From assembly GCA_002914805.1 (NCBI GenBank), contig JXTB01000375.1, positions 200,029 through 264,028 of the forward strand: a stretch of 64,000 nt of DNA, written 5' to 3'. Both the position numbers and the translations under genes were made by a program. Positions 25,201 through 35,495 of the stretch are shown here, in pieces. A model generated the notes under the pieces. The model had not been told where the DNA came from. It saw only the letters and a list, made by a program, of their open reading frames with translations, and searched no databases. Origin of the DNA: Parasponia andersonii (taxonomy: Eukaryota > Streptophyta > Magnoliopsida > Rosales > Cannabaceae). Numbering within the stretch: position 1 is the stretch's first letter; the number at the start of each line of letters is the position of its first letter.

Positions 25201-25323
25201 AGATAAACATGGAATCAACGAAGACGTTGGTAGCTAGCTACATCACTAACAGATGCTACTCTGTGTACTTGCTTAGCTTAGCAGTTCGGACGTTTTACAA
25301 GTAATTCCAAGGCATACCTTTCT
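22298..25323. other. Intergenic DNA downstream of the LCD-like gene
   Basis: No supported gene. A GA microsatellite sits near 23180-23215 and an ATT repeat near 23648-23672. The last few hundred bases, about 24900-25323, are probably 3' UTR and downstream sequence of the minus-strand LCD-like gene. A coding-looking stretch at 22310-22420 has no recognised homology. Confidence 0.45.
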
Positions 25324-26634
25324 TCACTCCGTCAAAAGCAGTCTGCAAACTCTTCCATTCTCAACAAGCTGATTAATGGCGTCCCTGAACTTGTGATAAT
25401 CCTCCTCTGTGTTATAAACTTGGTGAGATATCCGGGCATAACCGGTTATTAGCCCATCCTTGTCCCGGGGTCCGGCGGCACCGTCTGTTTCTCTTGGAGC
25501 CTGGTAATAAATAGGAACTTCTACACCATAAGAGGTCCGCAAATGGGACCTCAACCGCGAAGCATCGTTGTCGCTATTGATACCCAGTTTGGAAGGCAAG
25601 GCCACCATAATCATACTGGCACACATATTAGGCGGCGAACCAAGAATGGTTCCCCACGACTCCGCCAACATCTTCCCCATTTGAACAACACCGTCATGGT
25701 TCCTCTTCATGATCCCCTCAATCCCGCCTTCGAAGCGGTTCACAAACTCCACAGCGGAAGGCACCAGGAGCTGGGAGCTGTAGTCTCGGGTCCCAATCCA
25801 CGAACTCTCGAGGGGCAAGCCATTGCCATACTCGTGAATGATAACAGGGTGGTGTATCTGAGAGGTCAGAGCGGATTTCCGGCAATAGAAGAAAGCGACG
25901 GAAGGCGGGCAAAAGAACCACTTGTGCAAGTTGCTGACATAGAAATCGGCCCCAATCTCTTTGACATCGACGGGAACGGTGCCCAGGGCATGAGCCGCGT
26001 CGACAAAGACCTGGTCGACGCCCTCCTCCCTGCAAGCACGGACCAATTCTCGGACGGGCATGAGGACGGAGGGCATGGAGGTGATATGATCGATGATGGC
26101 TAACCTGATTCTGCTGCTGCCATTGGCTTTGGCTCTCTCCAGGCCTTTGCGGAACTCGGAGACGATTTGTTGGGGGGAATGGACAGGGAATGGCAGATGG
26201 ATCTCGACGACGGAGCCGCCGGCGCGAGAGACGTAGGCTTGTATGGATTTCTTGACGGCCTGGAAGGCGCAGTGGAAGATGAGGACGGTGTCGTCCTTGG
26301 GGAAGAGGCCACGGGAGAAGGAGCGGCCGATGTGGTGGAGGACGACGGCGGCAGCGGTGGTGGCGTTGTTGAGGAGGGAGATCTCGTCGATGTGGTCTGC
26401 ATTGACGAGGTCCTTGATAAGGGCGCGGGAGCGGAGGAGGGCGGGGCGGAGGGCGTTGAAGTAGAAGTGGTCGGGTTGGCGGAGGAACCGGAGCTGCCAG
26501 GAACGCTGGACAGCGAGTACGGATTCGGGGCAGCAACCGAAGCTGCCGTTGTTGATTCGGGCGATACCCGGGAGATGGTGGGCGAACTCTTGGCGGATAT
26601 CGGGGAGGAGGCGGGGCTTCTTAGCACCGTCCAT
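25324..26634 (-). CDS. LCD: L-cysteine desulfhydrase-like PLP enzyme (aminotransferase class V fold), intronless
   Basis: A single exon of 436 residues in the class V aminotransferase fold. PLP-site features are the NNATTA segment near residues 89-94, the Asp of VDAAHALG (D212, with H215), and the Schiff-base lysine in SNLHKW (K238). The sequence resembles Arabidopsis At3g62130 (recalled), reported to release H2S, pyruvate and ammonia from L-cysteine. Such proteins are often mis-annotated as isopenicillin N epimerase. No transit peptide is obvious. The ATG at 26634 is the first in frame, and a TATA-like run lies 60-85 bp upstream. The CDS is GC-rich compared with its surroundings, which creates long antisense shadow ORFs. 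Substrate specificity is inferred from family. Confidence 0.88.
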   Translation of the reverse strand: MDGAKKPRLLPDIRQEFAHHLPGIARINNGSFGCCPESVLAVQRSWQLRFLRQPDHFYFNALRPALLRSRALIKDLVNADHIDEISLLNNATTAAAVVLHHIGRSFSRGLFPKDDTVLIFHCAFQAVKKSIQAYVSRAGGSVVEIHLPFPVHSPQQIVSEFRKGLERAKANGSSRIRLAIIDHITSMPSVLMPVRELVRACREEGVDQVFVDAAHALGTVPVDVKEIGADFYVSNLHKWFFCPPSVAFFYCRKSALTSQIHHPVIIHEYGNGLPLESSWIGTRDYSSQLLVPSAVEFVNRFEGGIEGIMKRNHDGVVQMGKMLAESWGTILGSPPNMCASMIMVALPSKLGINSDNDASRLRSHLRTSYGVEVPIYYQAPRETDGAAGPRDKDGLITGYARISHQVYNTEEDYHKFRDAINQLVENGRVCRLLLTE

Positions 26635-26697
26635 TACGAATCGAATTGAATTGAATTGAATTGGCGGCTAAGACAGAGTCACTCAGATGAAATGGTA

Positions 26698-26719
26698 TTT
26701 ATATATATATATATATAAA
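26698..26719 (-). promoter_or_regulatory. TATA-like AT repeat upstream of the LCD-like gene
   Basis: On the minus strand the run reads TTTTATATATATATATATAT, about 60-85 bp before the ATG at 26634. A GAATT repeat of about five units at 26640-26661 lies in the likely leader. Confidence 0.45.
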
Positions 26720-26918
26720 AGAAGACACTTCGGGAAAACTTTAACTTAGCAGTAGCAGAGAAAGAGAGAGGCAAAGTCAGTCGTAGGAGAACTCTTTGTT
26801 TGTCTTCACTAATTTGTGTGGACCTGTTCCTAAATCATAACGCCGTGGACGATTAGGTAGAAAAAGGTCATAAACTGAATACATCGTTCACACATAGAAT
26901 GATCGATTAAAATTCACG

Positions 26919-27379
26919 CGAGTCCCACGTGATATTGATATTGTATAGGGTAAATTATCCTAACATAACGACGGTTTGTCAAAGTCTCGTTTCTGACAGA
27001 CTCGATGGCGGAAACTAAGCCACGACGATACAGGGAAAATCACGGTAATCTCAGTTCGTGATTTCTGGAGTAAATTCCGATGAAAAAAGGTATTCGGTCT
27101 TGTGATAGAGAATCATGAAGTTTATTGTTTCAGGACTATATATATGAGCCATGCATCCCCGAAAAAAAGAGACATGTACGCATACAAAAAGAATTATTTA
27201 AAAATTTATAAACAAGAGACAAAGATATACTCAAACAGATAAAAACTAAAGGAGAGTCTTTATAGGTGGCCTTGCTCGTCTTTCCGACCTTATTTGAAGT
27301 CAAAAACTTTTTGGGATAACAAGAATACGTAGATAGTTGGAAAGTACAATATCAACAATTCAGAGACACGTACGTGGAG
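26919..27379 (+). repeat. Gypsy LTR fragment related to the 16 kb LTR
   Basis: It aligns with the reverse complement of the LTR at 15994-16851. Shared blocks in the same order are CCCACGTGATA, GTTTGTCAAAGTCTC, GCCACGACGAT, GATTTCTGGAGTAA, a TATATATA-AGCC stretch, AGTCTTTATAGGTGGCC and CAGAGACACGT. Internal deletions are present relative to the longer copy. It lies just upstream of the LCD-like gene on the opposite strand. No internal retroelement sequence accompanies it, so it is a solo or truncated LTR. Confidence 0.65.
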
Positions 27380-27456
27380 TGAAAACCGCTCTAACGCTTT
27401 CTTCGCATGAGACCCGCGGAGTGAAAACCGCTCCTGCACTTTCTTCGCATGAACTG
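27376..27456 (+). repeat. Tandem duplication of about 40 bp
   Basis: Two copies of GAGTGAAAACCGCTC followed by CTTTCTTCGCATGA lie next to each other at the right edge of the LTR fragment. It is either part of this LTR variant or a local slippage product. Confidence 0.7.
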
Positions 27457-30400
27457 GATGGAGTAAGTCAAGTGAGGTGAAGTGAACCAAACACAAACAA
27501 GTGTCAGCCTTCTTACTTTACTTTTATTAATATAATCCAACTCGTCAATTGCACTGCACATTGTTTTATTATTTATTAGACTTTTTTCTTCTTTTTTTTT
27601 TTCCCTTCTTGAAGGGATTTATTATTTAGACTATTTTTGTTTATTTACTTTGTTTTGTTAAGTCTTCCTTGTCGCTATAACTGTTAGTATCCCTATGTTT
27701 TATATTTATAATAAGTTTATTGTTAATAATAACAGTCTCGTCCTTTGCTGCTTTTTGCTCAGAAATGAGATTCTGCGCAACCTATTGCACGCCTCTTCCC
27801 TGTCTTTTGAATTAAACATTCGCTCATCTTTGGACAATTACCACCAAATTTTGATTAATGAATCTATTCGAAGCCAAATTATTCAAAATTCATCGTTCTG
27901 GCTCTAAAACGTGCCTCTAATGGTTAAGGTTATAGGGTAATTTAATTTCACTTAAGAAAAAAAAAAAACTCCGAAACATCAACTCATGACTCATTCATTT
28001 CTCTAATACTACCCAAATAAGCAAAAGCACAATTCTTTTCCTTATACATATAATTAAAGTAAGAGGACCAATCTCTTTTCTATTATCACTAAAGTTCTGG
28101 ACATATAAATTTAATTATACTTGATAATAATATTCGTGATATTTTTTAACATAATCTACATGTCATAAAGTAAGATTTAAAAGTAAAGTAAAAAAAAAAA
28201 TTGTGATCATAGCAAAAACAAACATAACACTCATGAAATCATCAATCATTTTTCTTTGCTTATTTATTTTAAATTTTCGAGCAACAATTCTCTTCCTCTA
28301 ACCTTATCATTCATCTCGACAATTTCTTAATTATACACTACATGCAATCAGACATGAGGTATTGTAACTAAAAAAATGCACAATCATCATTTTTCTGCAC
28401 AATAAGCGTTAAAAATTGGAAAACTCATCTCATAAATCGTTACTGAAAAAAAAAAGTTAATTTTTGAAAAAACAAAGAGATATTTTACCCTTTCAAATAT
28501 TCTTGAGTAGTTAAGATATCTTTAGCTAGGTTTGGAATTCTTCCACATATTTTTTTCTAAATAGCTGGCTTTCAAAAATAACAATTGTAAACTTCATTCT
28601 CAAAGCATATGCCACACAATAAGTTCTCGTTCTCCTTCTAGACTCGCAATGACTATACAATTTATTGTTGCAAAGTATATTAGAAAGAAATAAGAAGCAA
28701 ATCGATTTTAGCGCCAAATTGACTAGATGATAAGTAATAAATTAAGCATAAAGTGCACATGAAATTCATGTGCGTACTCCTTATGTTAAGAATTTAGCAA
28801 TCCTCCCCCCTTCCCCCTTCTCCTTTTGAATTACAAGAATCCATCTTCTCATTTAACTTTTTATTTTCTATAAAATCATCAATCTATGGAACAATGAGTT
28901 TAGATATAATTAGGATGCATAAGCATTTTTAATATTTAAACTGGTGCTTTCTAAAATTTTTTGGAAGAGAACTTAGTCTTCTGTTTTTTTTTTTTTTTTT
29001 CCATTTACTTTTTTTCTTGATTGTATATCACTCAAGTTTAAACTAAATAGGATATTTCGAAACAAATATGAGCACATATCCAAATTTTGTACTGTTTTAC
29101 TTTGGTATAACAGTACCTTGAAGAAAGAAAGAAAGATACATAAATTTTGTTGTCGTTCAAATTTTGTTGTCGTTCAAGTTTAGAAGATGACATATCTTCT
29201 ACTATTTTTTATCTATAAAAATAAAAATGCTTAAATGTCCTTTTTAAAACCCCAAGTGACTGTCTCTTTTCCTTATGTTTTTAACTAAAAGTGACCAAAA
29301 TGCGTAAAAAATGAGATGCTTTAACAAATCAAGTACCAAGATAGATCCATTTTAAGTTTTATTAGATAAAATGGGACTTGTAGGTTAATTCACATAATAA
29401 TAATGAGATTAATCAATTGGTTTCGTTCATTTATAACAAAAGGGTTTTAGACGGGACAAATGAAAAAGGAGTTCTAAAATTAAGAGGACAAATTAAGATG
29501 AGATTTTTGAATAGGTAGGAGTAATTTTGATCACAACAGTTTGTCAGTAACTAATTTAAACTATAGATCTTTTTAAACTAATCATTTAAATTATGATGTT
29601 TTAAGACAATCACAAAAGTATCATAAACATGTATTACTTAAGAGTATTATCAATTTTAACCGTCATTTAAAATATAGGACTAAAAATTGAGAAACTATAA
29701 ATTATTTGGCAAATAAGGTGTTTATTTAATAAAAGACTTAGAATTTGAAGATTATTCTAACTTGATTCAAGTCAAAAAAATTTTACAAGTTAAAAAAAAA
29801 AAAGGGAGACGACATGAGAAAGCGATTGACCATATTCCATCAAGGTTAAAATTTTTTAATATTTTAATTACGATAAAAAATACTTTGTGTTGGAGGTAGT
29901 GATAGAAATAGAATTTGGGGGTAATTATGATATCTAAGCAATTTTATAGTTTTAAGTTAATTTTAAAAATATGAATGGGTGTTTTTCTTTATTGTTTTCT
30001 CACGTCATCCCAAGCAAGCTGGCCATTTGGCAATTTGATTTTGGTTGATAATTCGTTAAGAAGAAAAATGAAATGATTTGTGGGGGAAAGAGAAGAGAAG
30101 GGAAGAAGCGAAGAGAAGAAGACCCATTGAAAAAGAGAATGGAGCATATAATATAAGTAAACTAAGAAAAAGAGTCAATTTTACAAATCAGCTGCTGCCT
30201 CTTTTCGTTTTCTTTTCCTATTGCTTATCAGGTAATATTAATATTATCGTCTTCCTCATTTCATCGATCTAGTTCAATCAAATTCAATTCAATTCAATTT
30301 CATCCTAATAATAATAATAATCATAATCATAATCATCACATCTTGGCTGTGGTTGTGATTTGGATCCTTATGCTTTCTTTTCTTAACGGAAGAGGCCAAA

Positions 30401-30792
30401 TCTGATGCGACCAAATAGCAACTGAGATTGGGTTTCCGTCGAATCTTGATTCGATCCCCCAAATGCCCCAAGGTGCAATCTTTCCGCCTATCTTGAACTG
30501 GGTTTTCTTCAAATTACCCCTAATTAATATTCTTCTTTCATTTCTTTGATGCCCCAATCACATTTACATCATTCATCCTGCAAATCTCGGGGCTTCAATA
30601 ACATCCCGCTGCCTTTTTTTTTTGTTTGGTTTGGTTTAATCAAGTTATTCGCTGACTTTGCCTTCCTAGTCAAAGTCCTGATTTTGCATTTCTCTTTCTA
30701 CAACTTGGTTTTGGTATAGACAGCTTCTGTTTTCTGTAAAGTTTCATAATTTGGTTCTGGGTACTTCAACAAGTCTTGTTTCAGTAAGGACA
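27457..30792. other. AT-rich intergenic region and SEC23-like 5' leader
   Basis: No supported gene from 27457 to about 30000. A tandem copy of AAATTTTGTTGTCGTTCA lies near 29143-29180. The segment at 29230-29470 has phrases similar to the AT-rich repeat at 11640-12630. From about 30060 the sequence becomes mixed and probably includes the SEC23-like promoter and leader. TTTCAG just before the start codon may be a 5' UTR intron acceptor. Confidence 0.4.
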
Positions 30793-33700
30793 ATGGCAAA
30801 TCCTCCACAGCCCAATATTGGATATTCTGCTACTTCGAAACCCTCACACTCAGAAACACCGAGTTCTCCCTTTGAGAAAATCCCCATTCCTCCTCCTTTA
30901 ATTTCACCTGGCGCTCCCGCTCCCGCTCCCAAGTTTCCTCCGCCTACCTTTCAACAAGATCAAACTCTTTCACCGTCAGTTCAATCCCCAAATGTACCGT
31001 CGCCTTCCAATGGGGTGAAAACCGGCAGCCCCATTACTCTCTTGAGCACTCCCCCCGGACCTCCTGTTTTTACTTCACCTGTTCGGCCTGCTGCTGTGCC
31101 TTTTCGTGCATCACCAGTGACTCCTCAGCCACTAGCCTTCTCTTCAGGCTCATCCATCCCAACATCTTCTCCTCCCAATTTTTCAAATGGGTTGGTTGAT
31201 TTGCAGCATCAATTTTCTGATGTTAGAGAGGATTCAGATGCCGTTGGAGAAGCACCGTATGTCCTATTCTCAGCTCATAAGGTATTTTTCCTTGTTTTCT
31301 TGTTCAAAACCAAGGCAGTCTACATTTGTCAATACTTGTTTGGACCATAGTTTAGATAATAGAAGTAGGAATTTTGTCAGCTGTTTTCTTCAATTTGAGT
31401 AAAACATATATATTATCCTAAACACGTATGCTATATATATTTATATGTGTATGCATGTTTACATAGGTACATTTTTTTTTTGTTTAAAACTTATATCTAA
31501 GCATATGAAATCAGTCTTATCCTGGCCATGATCTGTTTGTGAATTTATGCACATTTCTCTTTATAATTGATTGTAATTTACCTGGGCCCTTGTCCTGCCT
31601 GTTTGTAATTTAGGTATTGAAACAGAAGAAACAAGCAAATGTTCCAAGTTTGGGTTTTGGGGCATTGGTTTCTCCTGGAAGGGAGATTTCACCAGGTCCC
31701 CAAATAATACAACGTGATCCGCATCGCTGCCAAAGTTGTGGAGCTTATGCAAATAACTATTGTAATATATTAATTGGTTCAGGCCAGTGGCAGTGTGTAA
31801 TTTGTAGGAAACTTAACGGAAATGTGGGAGAATATATAGCTTCCAGCAAGGAAGATCTTCGTAATTTTCCTGAACTGGCTTCTCCTATTGTTGATTATGT
31901 TCAAACTGGGAACAAGAGACCTGGTTTTGTTCCAGTTTCTGATTCGAGAACGTCAGCACCTATTGTCCTTGTCATAGATGAATGCTTAGATGAACCACAC
32001 CTCCAACATCTACAGAGTTCCTTGCATGCATTTGTTGATTCACTTCCCCCGACAACACGAATTGGGATAGTATTATATGGTCGAACGGTATCAGTTTATG
32101 ACTTCTCAGAGGAATCAGTTGCATCTGCTGATGTGCTTCCTGGTGAGAAATCACCAAGTCAGGAATCCTTGAAGGCTTTGATTTATGGAACTGGCATTTA
32201 TTTGTCTCCGATGCATGCTTCACTGCCTGTTGCACATGCTATATTCTCGTCACTGAGGCCTTATAAATTGAACATTCCTGAAGCTTCCAGAGACCGGTGC
32301 CTGGGAACGGCTGTGGAGGTTGCTCTAGGTATAATTCAGGGCCCTTCTGCAGAAATGTCTCGGGGTGTAATAAAAAGGTCCGGAGGTAATAGCAGGATTA
32401 TTGTGTGTGCTGGTGGACCTAATACATTTGGCCCTGGATCTGTTCCTCATTCCTTCAGTCACCCAAATTATCCTTATATGGAGAAGTCGGCATTGAAATG
32501 GATGGAAAATTTAGGTCGAGAGGCTCATAGACACAATACAATTGTTGACATTCTATGCGCTGGTACGTGTCCTGTAAGAGTTCCTGTCCTGCAGCCGCTT
32601 GCAAAAGCATCTGGAGGTGTTTTGGTGCTTCATGACGACTTTGGGGAGGCCTTTGGTGTCAATTTACAAAGAGCAGCTACCAGAGCTGCAGGGTCTCATG
32701 GTTTGCTGGAAATTCGCTGTTCTGATGATATTCTCATAACTCAGGTTGTGGGTCCGGGAGAAGAGGCACATGTTGACACCCATGAAACCTTCAAAAATGA
32801 CGCTTCTCTATGTATTCAAATGCTTAGTGTTGAAGAAACGCAGAGCTTTTCACTCTCTATGGAAACTAAAGGAGATATTAAGAGTGATTTCGTATTTTTC
32901 CAATTTGCAATTCAGTTTTCAAATGTGTATCAAGCTGATATTTCGAGAGTAATTACTGTCAGATTGCCAACCGTGAGCAGTGTTTCAGCATACCTTGAGA
33001 GTGTTCAAGATGAAGTAGCCGCAGTCCTTATTGCCAAGAGGACGCTCCTGAGAGCCAAAAACTATTCTGATGCAATCGACATGAGGGCAACAATGGATGA
33101 AAGGGTCAAAGACATTGCCCTGAAATTTGGGTCTCAGGTACCAAAATCGAAGCTCTATCGATTCCCCAAGGAGATTTCTCTGTTACCGGAGCTCCTATTC
33201 CATATTAGAAGGGGTCCTCTTTTGGGAAGCATTGTTGGGCATGAAGATGAGAGGTCTGTACTACGGAACTTGTTTTTGAATGCATCATTTGATCTGTCAC
33301 TTCGTATGATTGCACCTCGCTGTCTAATGCACCGGGAAGGAGGAACTTTTGAGGAGCTACCAGCTTATGACCTTGCAATGCAGTCTGATGCGGCAGTGGT
33401 TCTTGACCATGGTACAGATGTCTTCATTTGGTTGGTATGCCTCTTGGCTCATCTTATTGACTTATTGTCTTCTTTGCATGGGATATATTTACCTTGCCTC
33501 TCTTCATGTTTGTTGGGGTTAATTTTTGCTCCAAGTCTTGGAGATTTGAGTCATGGAGAGAAAAAAGAATGTAATGATAGAAGAATTATAGATAAGTATA
33601 GGTGTCTTGAAACTGACCCCAAAACCTTGTGATTTTACTTGCTTGCATGGATAATTATTGGATTTTAGGTCTTGCTGCTTCCATTATTCTTATTTGAAGA

Positions 33701-34459
33701 GTAATTAGAACTTTAGGAAAAAAAATGAGAGCTATTGTTAGAGCAGATGGGCCATGTGGTGCATATAAAGGCATATTGACATATTATTTATTTGCCAATT
33801 GTTTCCATGATAACAGACTTGATAATTTTTTTTCCCTCAAATATCTTTTCCCTCCTTATAATTTCTTCTCAAGCAATTTTGTTCACTTTACGAATTCAGG
33901 GTGCTGAACTTGCTGCTGATGAAGGAAAAAGTGCTGCTGCTCTGGCAGCTTGCAGGACATTAGCTGAAGAGCTGACTGAATTGCGGTTTCCTGCCCCTCG
34001 TATCCTTGCTTTCAAGGTTTCCCTTCTAAAACTTGTGTGCTTTCTTAGTAGTTGATCTTGTCAAAGTGTCCACAAATTAAGGTGAGCTTGACTTTTTGGA
34101 CATTGAACAGGAGGGAAGCTCTCAAGCAAGGTACTTTGTTTCTCGGCTCATACCGGCACACAGGGATCCTCCGTACGAGCAGGTGAGAGTCAGGAAAAGA
34201 AATAGAAATCGCCCACCTGTAATTCTTTGTATCTTGAGCATCAATCCGATGTTGTACTGGTTTGACTTTGGCTGGGAATTAAATGTTTAACTACAATGAG
34301 TAATTTTTTTACGTATTGCAGGAGGCTAGATTCCCACAGCTACGATCATTGACAACAGAGCAGCGGACAAAGCTGAAAAGTAGCTTTCTTCACTTTGATG
34401 ATCCGAGCTTTTGCGAGTGGATACGAAGCCTGAAGATGGTGCCACCAGAACCTAGCTAG
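30793..34459 (+). CDS. SEC23A: SEC23-like COPII coat protein (AtSEC23A type)
   Basis: Five exons: 30793-31281, 31614-33434, 33900-34016, 34111-34182, 34322-34459. All introns are GT-AG, giving 878 residues. Order: a Pro/Ser-rich disordered N-terminus of about 155 residues, a zinc finger C202-x2-C205-x18-C224-x2-C227, the trunk domain (VLVIDECLDE onward), beta-sandwich and helical regions, and a C-terminal gelsolin-like part ending SLKMVPPEPS. SEC23 is the GTPase activator of SAR1 in the inner COPII coat that buds vesicles from the ER. The long Pro-rich N-terminus and length fit the divergent At4g01810 class (recalled) rather than standard SEC23 of about 770 residues. The start is the ATG at 30793; the frame is open upstream without another ATG. 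Intron 2 can be read through in frame for about 66 codons. Confidence 0.92.
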
Positions 34460-35495
34460 GTGCTTGGGTGGTCTTTGTTTTTTTCATGATATAAGAGATC
34501 TTGATGGCTGATCGGGATGGAAGTCTCCACACTTGCGACCTACAATCACCATCAGAGTCTTGGAGATTCTCCATTCCTGTCTCCCTGCCTTTTTTTTTTT
34601 TTTTTGATCCTTTATAAACAAGGGGTAATGTTCTTCTGTTGACCATGTTTATGACTGTTAATGGAAGTTGGAAGCATAGGCCCAATATACATTACTGGGA
34701 GTTGGCGACCGAGAGACTGGTTACTGCTCTGCATTGCAAGACATGGTTTTTTATTATTTGTATTAAAAGTAGACGGGAGTCTCGTTTCAATTTTGTTGGA
34801 CTCCCCACCTCTTTTGGTGATCTATATTTATTGACATTTCAATTTCAATTCCACTTCTCTTCTTTTAATAAGCGTGTATGGAATTTGAATTGAATGCAAG
34901 ATTACTACAAGTATCGTAAGACTAAATAGGTCTCTAGTCACGGCATTTCAGTTCTTTTTCTAGTTATTGATATCTCATTTTCATGTCATGCTTAGTTTAA
35001 CAATTAGGGAGAACATCAACACTAGACTGCTAAAGTAATAATTGGTTGCTTTTGAATTTGACAATGAAAATGAATAAAAGTTGTTGCAAACTTGAAAAGA
35101 AGGCCGTGGGATCGAAGGCTTAATCTAAGTTGTTTTATTTATATATATTTATTATTGTATTGTAATTGTTACTTTTAAGATTTTAAAAGACTGTTTCTTC
35201 CCTGGAAGTTGGAAACTTGGATCACTTTGGAAGCCGTTTTATTAACTTTCCAGCTTGGAATTTAAGAAACAAATAAATTAGGAGTCACAGATTGGATTAC
35301 ACCTTATCTCCACGCCCACACGTCTCTCTTTCCTTCGCTTTTCTACATGACCGGACAAGCTCCGTCTATACCAGAAAGGCCAACAGTAGCAAAAGCTTCC
35401 TCTTTGTAAAAGGCTCCAAACTCTGCTGCTTTTCCTTACTCTCATTCGAACTCTTGTTATACCATTGCTTAATTTTCTTAATTTAGCTTTTAAAA
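34460..35495. other. Spacer between the SEC23-like gene and SECA1
   Basis: About 1 kb between two genes on the same strand. It holds the SEC23-like 3' UTR and the SECA1 promoter and leader. No ORF of note. Confidence 0.5.

Noticed and set aside
25543..26649. Long antisense ORFs (186, 160 aa) and an alternate-frame 272 aa ORF over the LCD-like gene
   Set aside because: They are shadows of a GC-rich single-exon gene. Their translations are Arg/Pro- or Gly/Glu/Asp-biased with no domain.
30751..30792. Upstream extension of the SEC23-like reading frame
   Set aside because: It lacks an ATG; the first ATG in the frame is at 30793 and begins MANPPQ.
33435..33632. Extension of SEC23-like exon 2
   Set aside because: It is in-frame read-through of intron 2. 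The conserved continuation (GAELAADEGKSAAALAACR) starts at 33900 after a good acceptor.
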